A DNA stretch of 64,000 nucleotides from Kitasatospora acidiphila (GTDB lineage Bacteria; Actinomycetota; Actinomycetes; Streptomycetales; Streptomycetaceae). A model generated the notes under the pieces. It worked only from the letters and a program-made list of their open reading frames with translations, was not told the origin of the DNA and ran no database searches. This document shows positions 24,327 to 32,134 of this stretch, piece by piece (the stretch's first letter is position 1; the number at the start of each line of letters is the position of its first letter). Where the stretch lies: contig NZ_VIGB01000003.1 of the NCBI RefSeq assembly GCF_006636205.1, positions 5,446,501 to 5,510,500 of the forward strand, in the 5' to 3' direction. Both the position numbers and the translations under genes were made by a program.

Positions 24327-26924
24327 ATGACTAGTCTCTTTGACGACCTCCCGCTGCCCGGCTTCGAGCCCTTCGAGGCCAAGCCCGCCGATGCGACGAC
24401 GCCCATGGACTTCGCCGAGGAGCCGCCGCCCGAGGCGGACTACGGGTACGACGGGGGCGGCTACGAGGAAGAGATCCCCGCTGATCTCTTCCACACCGAC
24501 TACGCCGCCCAGGCGGAGCGCGACGCCTACCACCGCAACGGGGCGCACCGCACCGTGGTCGACCCGGCGCAGCTGCTGGCGGGCATGAACGACCCGCAGC
24601 GCGAGGCGGTGCTGCACGCGGGCTCCCCGCTGCTCATCGTGGCCGGCGCCGGCTCCGGCAAGACCCGGGTGCTCACCCACCGGATCGCCTACCTGCTCGC
24701 CGCCCGCGGCGCGCACCCGGGGGAGATCCTGGCGATCACCTTCACCAACAAGGCGGCCGGCGAGATGCGCGAGCGCGTCGAGCAGCTGGTCGGCCCGCGG
24801 GCCCGCTCGATGTGGGTGGCCACCTTCCACAGCGCCTGCGTGCGGATCCTGCGCCGGGAGAGCAAGCGGCTGGGCTTCACCTCCAGCTTCTCGATCTACG
24901 ACTCGGCCGATTCGCAGCGGCTGATGTCCCTGGTCTGCCGGGACCTCGACCTCGACCCCAAGCAGTTCCCGCCGAAGTCGTTCAGCGCCAAGGTCTCCAA
25001 CCTCAAGAACGAGCTGATCGACCACGAGAGCTACGCGGCCCAGGCGGCCAACCCGATGGAGCGCAAGCTCGCCGAGGCGTACGCGCTCTACCAGGCCCGG
25101 CTGCGCGAGGCCAACGCGCTGGACTTCGACGACATCATCATGACCACGGTCAACCTGCTGCAGGCCTTCCCGGACGCGGCGGAGCACTACCGGCGGCGGT
25201 TCCGGCACATCCTGGTCGACGAGTACCAGGACACCAACCACGCCCAGTACATGCTGATCCGCGAGCTGACCGGCGGCGCCGTCGGCAGCGCGCCCAAGCG
25301 CACCGTGGACGGCGAGTTCGTCAACCCGGCGCAGGCCGGGCTGTCCGAGCTGCCGCCCGCCGAGCTGTGCGTGGTGGGCGACGCCGACCAGTCGATCTAC
25401 GCCTTCCGCGGTGCCACCATCCGCAACATCCTCCAGTTCGAGGAGGACTACCCGGACGCCGTCACCATCCTGCTGGAGCAGAACTACCGCTCCACCCAGA
25501 CCATCCTGTCGGCCGCCAACGCGGTGATCGAGCGCAACGCCAACCGCCGCGACAAGAAGCTCTGGACGGCCGGCGACCACGGCGAGAAGGTGGTCGGCTA
25601 CGTCGCCGACGACGAGCACGGCGAGGCCCAGTTCATCGCCGACGAGATCGACCGGCTCACCGACGCCGGCGACGCCCGGCCCGGCGATGTGGCGATCTTC
25701 TACCGGACCAACGCGCAGTCCCGGGTCTTCGAGGAGGTGTTCATCCGGGTCGGCCTGCCTTACAAGGTGGTCGGCGGGGTGCGCTTCTACGAGCGCAAGG
25801 AGGTCCGCGACGTGCTGGCCTACCTGCGGGTGCTGGCCAACCCGGAGGACACCGTGCCGCTGCGCCGGATCCTCAACGTGCCCAAGCGCGGCATCGGCGA
25901 CCGGGCCGAGGCGATGATCGAGGCGCTGTCCGCGCGGGAGCGGATCTCCTTCGCCCAGGCGCTGCTGCGGGTCGACGAGGCCTACGGGATGGCCGCGCGC
26001 TCCGCCAACGCGGTGAAGAAGTTCAACGCGCTGCTGGCCTCGCTGCGCCAGGTGGTGGACTCCGGCGCCGGACCGGCCGCGATCCTGGAGGCCGTGCTCG
26101 AGGAGACCGGCTACCTGGCCGAGCTGCAGGCCTCCACCGATCCGCAGGACGAGACCCGGATCGAGAACCTCCAGGAGCTGGCTTCGGTCGCGCTCGAATA
26201 CGAGCAGGACCCGGGCGAGCGGCCGGATGCCGGCGAGGAGGGCGCGCCGCCGGTCGGCTCACTGGCCGACTTCCTGGAGCGGGTGGCGCTGGTCGCCGAC
26301 TCCGACCAGATCCCCGACGACGAGGAGGGGCAGGGCGTCATCACCATGATGACCCTGCACACCGCCAAGGGCCTGGAGTTCCCGGTGGTCTTCCTCACCG
26401 GCATGGAGGACGGGATCTTCCCGCACATGCGGGCGCTCAGCCAGGTCAAGGAGTTGGAGGAGGAGCGGCGACTGGCCTACGTCGGCCTGACCCGGGCCCG
26501 CAACCGGCTCTACCTGACCCGCTCGGTGCTGCGCAGCGCCTGGGGCCAGCCCGCCTACAACCCGGCCTCCCGGTTCCTGGAGGAGATCCCGACCGAGCTG
26601 GTGGAGTGGAAGCGCACCGGCGCGGCCGCCACGCCGCCCTCCCGCAGCCTCTCCATGGGCGGCTCGCGCAGCGGCTCGGGCGGCTCCGGCGGCCTGAGCA
26701 GCACGGCCGGGCCGAAGGCCGGCTGGGGCCGGTCGGCGCGCACAGTGACTGAGCGCGAGGTGGTCGGCCTGGCCGTCGGCGACCGGGTCAGCCACGACAA
26801 GTTCGGCCTCGGCACGGTCGCCGAGGTGGCCGGCAGCGGCGACAAGGCCAAGGCCACCATCGACTTCGGCACGGCGGGCCGCAAGGTGCTGCTGCTGCGC
26901 TACGCACCGGTGGAGAAGCTCTGA
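24327..26924 (+). CDS. pcrA: ATP-dependent DNA helicase PcrA/UvrD (superfamily 1)
   Basis: A 3'-5' helicase of excision repair and replication-fork maintenance. After a 75-residue acidic N-terminus typical of actinobacteria, the SF1 motifs follow in order: Q-motif LAGMNDPQREAV, Walker A AGAGSGKT (motif I), AITFTNKAAGEM (Ia), LVDEYQDTN (II), GDADQSIYAFRGA (III), QNYRST (IV), MTLHTAKGLEFPVVFLTGME (V) and VGLTRARNRLYL (VI). The C-terminus keeps the GDRVSHDKFGLGTV module that binds RNA polymerase in PcrA. The length of 865 residues is normal for the group. A TAGACT box 9 bases before the ATG suggests a nearly leaderless transcript. Confidence 0.96.
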   Translation: MTSLFDDLPLPGFEPFEAKPADATTPMDFAEEPPPEADYGYDGGGYEEEIPADLFHTDYAAQAERDAYHRNGAHRTVVDPAQLLAGMNDPQREAVLHAGSPLLIVAGAGSGKTRVLTHRIAYLLAARGAHPGEILAITFTNKAAGEMRERVEQLVGPRARSMWVATFHSACVRILRRESKRLGFTSSFSIYDSADSQRLMSLVCRDLDLDPKQFPPKSFSAKVSNLKNELIDHESYAAQAANPMERKLAEAYALYQARLREANALDFDDIIMTTVNLLQAFPDAAEHYRRRFRHILVDEYQDTNHAQYMLIRELTGGAVGSAPKRTVDGEFVNPAQAGLSELPPAELCVVGDADQSIYAFRGATIRNILQFEEDYPDAVTILLEQNYRSTQTILSAANAVIERNANRRDKKLWTAGDHGEKVVGYVADDEHGEAQFIADEIDRLTDAGDARPGDVAIFYRTNAQSRVFEEVFIRVGLPYKVVGGVRFYERKEVRDVLAYLRVLANPEDTVPLRRILNVPKRGIGDRAEAMIEALSARERISFAQALLRVDEAYGMAARSANAVKKFNALLASLRQVVDSGAGPAAILEAVLEETGYLAELQASTDPQDETRIENLQELASVALEYEQDPGERPDAGEEGAPPVGSLADFLERVALVADSDQIPDDEEGQGVITMMTLHTAKGLEFPVVFLTGMEDGIFPHMRALSQVKELEEERRLAYVGLTRARNRLYLTRSVLRSAWGQPAYNPASRFLEEIPTELVEWKRTGAAATPPSRSLSMGGSRSGSGGSGGLSSTAGPKAGWGRSARTVTEREVVGLAVGDRVSHDKFGLGTVAEVAGSGDKAKATIDFGTAGRKVLLLRYAPVEKL

Positions 26925-26947
26925 GCCGTCGGACCTGACGACGTGCC

Positions 26948-26992
26948 ATCACGGCCCGGGACCCGTTCGAGGGTCCTGGGCTGTGATTTTTT
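26948..26992 (+). terminator. Rho-independent terminator of pcrA
   Basis: A 17-bp stem with two mismatches (atcacggcccgggaccc with gggtcctgggctgtgat) and a 6-base loop is followed directly by a run of six T. It is the most classical terminator in the window. Confidence 0.9.
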
Positions 26993-27081
26993 CATCACTT
27001 TGGCCCGAGACCGGTGGACCTGGTGGCGTGGGCGCTAACCTCCCCTCAGGTCGGTTATTGCTGGTTAACGTGGAGGCAGTG

Positions 27082-27489
27082 ATGGGTGTGTCTGGCCCGA
27101 TCCGGGTCGTGGTCGCCAAGCCGGGGCTCGACGGCCACGACCGTGGCGCCAAGGTGATCGCTCGCGCGCTGCGCGACGCCGGCATGGAGGTGATCTACAC
27201 CGGCCTGCACCAGACGCCCGAGCAGGTGGTGGACACCGCGATCCAGGAGGACGCGGACGGCATCGGCCTGTCCATCCTCTCCGGCGCCCACATGACGCTC
27301 TGCGCCCGGGTGATCGAGCTGCTCAAGGAGCGCGACGCGGCCGACATCAAGGTGTTCTGCGGCGGGATCATCCCCGAGGCCGACATCGCCGAGCTGAAGG
27401 CCATGGGCGTGGCGGACATCTTCACCCCCGGTACGCCCACCAGCGCCGTGGTGGCCTGGGTCGAGGCCAACCTGCGTCAGGCGAGCTGA
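27082..27489 (+). CDS. icmB: Isobutyryl-CoA mutase small, cobalamin-binding subunit
   Basis: A 135-residue B12-binding protein. The base-off cobalamin motif DGHDRG (DxHxxG), the SILSGAH loop and the GG in CGGIIPE make a complete Rossmann-type B12 domain and nothing else. Sequence and length match S. cinnamonensis/S. coelicolor IcmB as I remember them (start MGV..GPIRVVVAKPGLDGH). IcmB works with the large subunit IcmA to interconvert isobutyryl-CoA and n-butyryl-CoA, feeding polyketide precursors. IcmA is not in the window, as expected since the genes are unlinked in streptomycetes. ATG 27082 has GGAGG 5 bases upstream, so the longer open frame from 26983 is not used. Confidence 0.88.
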   Translation: MGVSGPIRVVVAKPGLDGHDRGAKVIARALRDAGMEVIYTGLHQTPEQVVDTAIQEDADGIGLSILSGAHMTLCARVIELLKERDAADIKVFCGGIIPEADIAELKAMGVADIFTPGTPTSAVVAWVEANLRQAS

Positions 27490-27507
27490 GCCGCCCTGGG
27501 CCCGGCG

Positions 27508-29144
27508 TCACCCCGGTGCCGCCGGGCCCGCCAGCTCCGCGAGCATCGCGGCCCGGAACCGCAAGGTCCGGGCCAGCCGGTCGAAGGTCTCGGCCCAGGC
27601 GGTGTCGGGAGCGGCATCGGCCGCCAGTGCGGCCACGGCCGGCGCGGTCGCGGGCGCCAGCGAGCGCTCGGTCAGGCCGAGCACCCCGCTGTGGCTCCAC
27701 GGGTAGGCACCGGAGGCCGCGGCCCGCTCCAGGGCCGCCACCACCGCGGTGGACAGCGGCGGCGTCCACGGGGTGGCACAGGCTCCGAGCAGCTGGAAGG
27801 CGTCTCCCAGCCCGTGGCTGCGCAGGAACGCGGCGGTCCAGCCGGCCCGTTCGGCGGGCGGCAGCACCGCGAGCAGCCGCGAAGGCCCACCCGGCCGGAG
27901 TCCCCCAGCCTCCGGCCGGGGGGACCCCCATGGGGAGGGCGCGCCCGCACCGCGAACCGGGCGGTCGGCCCGGGGCGGCGGGCCGAGCAGCACCCGGGCC
28001 CAGCCGGTGTCGCGCTGGCGCACCGCGGCCCGGGCCCAGGCCTCGTGGAGCTCCTCGCGCCACAGCGTGCCGCCGTCCGCGGCATCGGCCGCCGGCAGCG
28101 CCAGCAGCTGAGCCGGCGTCAAGTCGAAGGTCTCGGTCCAGGTGTCCAGCGGGGTCGCGGCCAGCACCTCGCCCAGCCGCCAGGCCTGCTCGCCGCGTCC
28201 GGTCGGGGAATCGGGCGCCACGCCGTCGCGCCGCATCGCCGCCGTGACCTCGCCCGGCGGGGTGACCAGCAGCCGGCTGCCGTCCGGCGCCAACTCGACG
28301 GCGGCCAGGGCCCGCCCGGCCATCCGACGGCCCAGCGCGGAGGCCGGCAGGCCGGCCAGCAGCTCGGCGGCGGTGGCCCGGACGCTCTTGCTGCGATCGT
28401 CCAACGCGGCCTCCAGGAACGGCTCGTCGGCCAGGCTCAGGCCCTCCTGCAGCGCGTCCAGGAAGAGCAGCCGGTCCTCGGCCCGCTCCCGGGCCCAACT
28501 GCCGCTCAGCAGCGCCAGCGCCGCGGCCGGATCGCGACGGCGCAGCCTGGTCAGATGGGTGACCCGCTCGGCGAACAGACCGTCCTGCCAGATCCGGTCG
28601 GCATCGGTGGGCGACTCGGCGGCGGTGGTGCGCAGCACGAACCGCCATTGCGGGTTCCGCTCGGCCAGCCAGCGGCCCAGCGGTCCGGCCAGCGCCACCG
28701 CGTCCGCCCGCACCTCGTTGCGGGCCCGCGCCGCCTCCAGCAGCCCCGGCACCAGCGCGGCGGGCGGCCGGTAACCGCGGCTGCGGGCCTCGGCCAGCCA
28801 CTGCGGCAGCAGCTCGGCGAGGTTGGCGGGGCCGACGCTGCGGCCGGCCAGCAGCACGGTGAGCCGGCGGGCGGCGGCATCGGGCAACTCCGGGCGCGGG
28901 TCCCAGGCGGCGGGCTCGGGCAGCTCGGCCGGCGCGGGCAGCGGCAGCAGCCCGGCCCGGCGGCGCACGGTGGCCAGCGCCGCCTGCTCCAGCAGGGCGG
29001 TGGCCTGGTCCGGGCCGGCCAGCTCGGCGGTCGCCGCGCGGTACGCGGGCGGGCCGGCGGGGGTGGCAGGGGGCGGCGGTCGGTGCCGAGCAGGGCGGTG
29101 CCGAGCAGGGCGGACCAGTGGTCGGCGGCGGTGTCGCCGGTCAT
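27508..29144 (-). CDS. DUF5691 protein, partner of the SWIM/MoxR/VWA locus (apparent frameshift near the 5' end)
   Basis: A helical-repeat protein of about 545 residues once one base is restored. The start ATG 29144 overlaps the SWIM gene stop (ATGA) and encodes MTGDTAADHWSALLGTALLGT. After a Pro-rich stretch the frame changes; the remainder (from AGPPAYRAATAEL to the end) is in the frame that is open to 27508. Adding one C to the run opposite 29069-29073 joins them. Recurrent HEAT-like units such as LFLDALQEGLSLADEPFLEAALDD are seen. No catalytic motif is visible. DUF5691 genes are known to me mainly beside SWIM zinc-finger and MoxR genes, as here. A dispersed-repeat copy is translated within it. 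It converges on icmB. Confidence 0.8.
27902..27930. repeat. Dispersed palindromic repeat, copy inside the DUF5691 gene
   Basis: A 29-base unit differing from the consensus at one base (cctccgg for ccttcgg). It is read in frame as part of SPWGSPRPEAGGLRPGG, a low-complexity insertion between helical repeats. Confidence 0.75.
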
Positions 29145-30503
29145 ACGGGTGCTCCCGTCGCCGTCGCCGTCGCCGTCGCCGCCGTCAGGCCGGTCGGCCG
29201 GCCGGCGTCGTCCCACGCCGTGATCGGACGGAAGCCCTGGTGGCCGCACTCGCCGAAGACGGTGACCGGGTGCCCGCCGGAGACCGCCGCGAGCAGCCAG
29301 CGGGCGGCCTCAGGTGTGTCCGGGTCCAGCGGCAGGGCATGCTGACCGTCCGTCAGCAGCCAGCCCTGCGGGCCGGGCGCCAGCGCCGCCTCCGACAGCA
29401 CCACCGGCCAGGCGGCCTGCCACGGATCGGCGGCGACCGCCTCGCCGTAGTCGGCGGCGGCATCGGCGACGCGGCAGCCGGGCGGCGGGTCGAGCGGGCC
29501 GGGCTCGGGCGTTCCGTAGGAGGCGCCGAGCACCGCGCGCAGCGGGGCGGCGGCCGGGTAGTAGGCCAACTCGGCCTCCAGTGCCCGGCCGACGGGCAGC
29601 GCCAGCTCGGGCAGCCGGCCGGGCGGGGCGTAGCAGAGCAGCAGCGCGGGATGGCCGGTCTTGGTGCCGCGCAGCCAGATCCGGCGCTGCGTCAGCCGCT
29701 CCTCGGGCAGGTCCTGACTGCCGAGCACCAGCCAGCGATCGCGGACCGTCCGACCGGCCAGCAGCTCGGCGGAGTCGGTGGTGAAGCCGACCCGGGTGCG
29801 CACGGTGGCGGCCAGCGGCTCGGGCAGCTCGTCGACCCGCTGGTAGGCGGCGGCCAGCAGGTCCAGCAGGGCGATGCCGGCCAGCTGCTGATCCCCCGTC
29901 AACCCGGCCAGCTCGCGGGCACCGGCGGCCAGGCCGGGAGCCTGCGCATCGACCATCCGGGCGGCCACCTCGCCCCACTCGCCCGCGGTGCCCGGGTCGG
30001 CCAGGCCGCGCCGGATCCGGTCGGCGAGCCGCAGCCGCAGCTCCTGGGCGCCGGCCGCCACCCGGGCGGCCCGCCGCTCGGCACGGCGCGCGGCGGCGAC
30101 CGGGTCGGCGGGGGCGGCGCCCTGCACAGGGCCCTGCACAGGGCTCTGCACAGCGCTCTGCACGGGGCTCTTCACGCGCTCGGTCAGCCAGCGGGCCGCC
30201 CAGCCGGGCGGCTCGGCGCCGCCGGGCACCGCCTCGGGGCCCGCGCTCCACAGCAGCAGCAGGCCCAGCACATGCTGGCAGGGGCGCTGCCGCCCGGGGC
30301 ACCCGCACTGCCAGTCGGGCCCGGTCGGCTCGACCACCACCCGGTACGGGCTGCTCCCGCCGCCCCGGCACAGCCCCAGACCGCCCCCGCCCGGCGCCCG
30401 CCCCGGCCCAGGGCCCCGGCTCGGCCAGCCGCTCGGCGGCCCGCAGCACGGCGGTGTCGGACGCGAGCGAGCGGACCTGCTCGGAGCTCCAACGTTCGTC
30501 CAT
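29141..30503 (-). CDS. SWIM zinc-finger protein (apparent frameshift near the 5' end)
   Basis: The SWIM motif CxCxnCxH is present as QCGCPGRQRPCQHVLGLLLLW. SWIM domains bind zinc and usually nucleic acid or protein. The natural N-terminus MDERWSSEQVRSLASDTAVL starts at 30503. After about 35 residues the SWIM-containing frame takes over (GLGLCRGGSSPYRVVVEP). Either one base is extra or two are missing near the C-runs at 30384-30404. The rest of the protein (about 380 residues) has no recognisable enzyme motif but includes a 12-bp tandem repeat encoding PVQG/PVQS units. Its stop overlaps the DUF5691 start. Orthologous in layout to E. coli YehQ, by memory. Confidence 0.82.
30119..30166. repeat. 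12-bp tandem repeat inside the SWIM gene
   Basis: Four units of gccctgcacagg-type sequence, with a degenerate fifth, encode a (PVQG/S)n stretch. Being in multiples of three it does not disturb the frame; copy number may vary between strains. Confidence 0.7.
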
Positions 30504-30537
30504 GAGGGGAACGTTAGGGCCGGGGACTGACAGTGGA

Positions 30538-30654
30538 TCAGCGCGGCGGCTCGGGCGGGGAGGCCTTGAAGGCGGAGGTGTCGAGGGGGAAGGCGACGGG
30601 CTCGGGCAGCTCGGGGAGGTCTTCGATCAGGCGGAGCGGGCGAGCGGTGGTCAT
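30538..30654 (-). CDS. Small 38-residue protein upstream of the SWIM gene
   Basis: This short ORF encodes a Pro- and Leu-rich acidic peptide with the segments RPLRLIEDLPELPEPV and AFPLDTSAFKASPPEPPR. Thirty-five of 37 sense codons after ATG end in G or C, far above what a non-coding frame gives. A GAGG stands about 10 bases before the ATG. It ends 34 bases before the SWIM gene on the same strand, so it would be the first gene of that operon. I know no family. Possible roles are a small partner or tether of the ATPase/VWA complex, or a leader peptide. The function is unknown. Confidence 0.6.
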   Translation of the reverse strand: MTTARPLRLIEDLPELPEPVAFPLDTSAFKASPPEPPR

Positions 30655-30834
30655 GCTGCGGATCCTCGCGGCCCCGGCGTCCCGGCGGTTTGTCAGTCCC
30701 TGCGTGCAGAGTGGTTCTCGCAGGCCGGTCGCGGCGACCGCGTCACCGGCTGCCACCTGCAGTGATGCTCCCTGCCACCCACCGACCCCGGGCACTCGTG
30801 CCTGCCGTGTCGGGCGACGAGAAGGAGCCCTCGA

Positions 30835-31935
30835 ATGAGTGATGAGAAGACCGGCGCACCGGTCCTGAGAGCCCATGCGGAGGAGGCGTTCGCCGGGGAG
30901 TTGGCGGCGCTGGCCGCGCGGGACGATCGGCCGCGACCGCCGGGGTGGCGGCTCTCGCCGTGGGCGGTGGCCGACTACCTGCTGGGCGCCCGGCTGCCGG
31001 ACGGCACCGTGGTGACGCCGAAGTACGTGGGGCCGCGGCGGATCGTCGAGGTGGCGGTGAGCACGCTGGCCACCGATCGGGCGCTGCTGCTGCTCGGGGT
31101 GCCGGGGACGGCCAAGACCTGGGTGTCCGAGCATCTGGCCGCCGCGATCAGCGGCGACTCCACGCTGCTGGTCCAGGGCACCGCCGGCACCGCCGAGGAG
31201 GCCGTGCGGTACGGCTGGAACTACGCCCAGTTGCTGGCGAACGGTCCGAGCCGGGCCGCCCTGGTGCCCTCGCCGGTGCTCCGCGCGATGGCCGACGGCA
31301 AGATCGCCAGGGTCGAGGAGCTGACCCGGATGCCCTCCGACGTACAGGACAGCCTGATCACCGTGCTGTCGGAAAAGACGTTGCCGATACCGGAGTTGAG
31401 CGGCGAGACTCAGGCTGTCCGCGGGTTCAACCTGATCGCCACCGCCAACGATCGCGACCGCGGCGTGCATGAGATCTCCAGTGCGCTGCGCCGCCGTTTC
31501 AACACGGTGGTCCTGCCGCTCCCGGCGACGCTCGACGACGAAGTCGAGATCGTCAGCCGGCGGGTGGGGCAGCTCGGCCGCGCCCTGGAGCTGCCCGAGC
31601 TGCCGGGCGGTGCGCAGGAGATCCGACGGGTGGTGACGGTCTTCCGCGAGCTGCGCGACGGCCTGACCATCGACGGCCGGACCAAGGTCCGGACCCCGAC
31701 CGGCACCCTCTCCACCGCCGAGGCGATCTCGGTGGTCACCAGTGGACTCGCGCTCGCGGCGCACTTCGGTGACGGCGTGCTGCGCCCGGCCGATGTGGCA
31801 ACCGGGGTGCTGGGTGCGGTGGTTCGCGACCGGACGACCGACCAGGCGGTGTGGCGCGAGTACCTGGAGGGGGTGCTCCGCGACCGGGACGACTGGCAGG
31901 ACTTCTACCGGGCGGCCCGCGAACTGTCCGACTGA
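30835..31935 (+). CDS. MoxR-type AAA+ ATPase (YehL-like)
   Basis: The 366-residue ATPase has Walker A GVPGTAKT (about residues 87-94), a sensor-1 NLIATAND, and an arginine finger in SSALRRRFN. The Walker B position reads KIARVEELTRMP: the usual Asp-Glu is Glu-Glu, as far as I can tell a feature of this subfamily. AAGGAG precedes the ATG. MoxR ATPases work as chaperones with VWA-domain partners, inserting metals or remodelling complexes; a VWA gene follows downstream in this operon. It is divergent from the SWIM unit. The substrate is unknown. Confidence 0.9.
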   Translation: MSDEKTGAPVLRAHAEEAFAGELAALAARDDRPRPPGWRLSPWAVADYLLGARLPDGTVVTPKYVGPRRIVEVAVSTLATDRALLLLGVPGTAKTWVSEHLAAAISGDSTLLVQGTAGTAEEAVRYGWNYAQLLANGPSRAALVPSPVLRAMADGKIARVEELTRMPSDVQDSLITVLSEKTLPIPELSGETQAVRGFNLIATANDRDRGVHEISSALRRRFNTVVLPLPATLDDEVEIVSRRVGQLGRALELPELPGGAQEIRRVVTVFRELRDGLTIDGRTKVRTPTGTLSTAEAISVVTSGLALAAHFGDGVLRPADVATGVLGAVVRDRTTDQAVWREYLEGVLRDRDDWQDFYRAARELSD

Positions 31936-32046
31936 ACGGCCTGCGAACCGTCCGGCTGAACGGTGCAGGCAACGGGTGGATGAACGAGTGGATGAACGGC
32001 CGCTGAGTGGGTCGATCACTGGCCGATCGTTCGGTCGATCAACAGC

Positions 32047-32100
32047 CGAGGAGATCGGCTCAACGGCCGAGGAGACCGGCTCAACGGCCGAGGCATCGGC
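32047..32100. repeat. 21-bp tandem repeat in the leader of the DUF5682 gene
   Basis: Two and a half units of cgaggagatcggctcaacgg-type sequence (32047-32067, 32068-32088, 32089-32100) lie in the 199-base gap between the ATPase and DUF5682 genes. The gap has no supported gene. An open frame through it (STAEE repeats) overlaps the ATPase gene and has no start signal. Confidence 0.6.
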
Positions 32101-32134
32101 CGAGCAATGAAAACAGGGGGAAAGGAACACGAAG

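Noticed and set aside
26983..27081. Longer N-terminus for icmB
   Set aside because: It would begin in the pcrA terminator T-run; ATG 27082 has an ideal ribosome site and matches IcmB length.
30119..30180. Possible CRISPR-like repeats
   Set aside because: Units are 12 bp, contiguous and in frame; no spacers or cas genes are present.
31936..32134. STAEE-repeat open frame as a small gene
   Set aside because: It starts inside the ATPase gene in another frame and has no translation signal.
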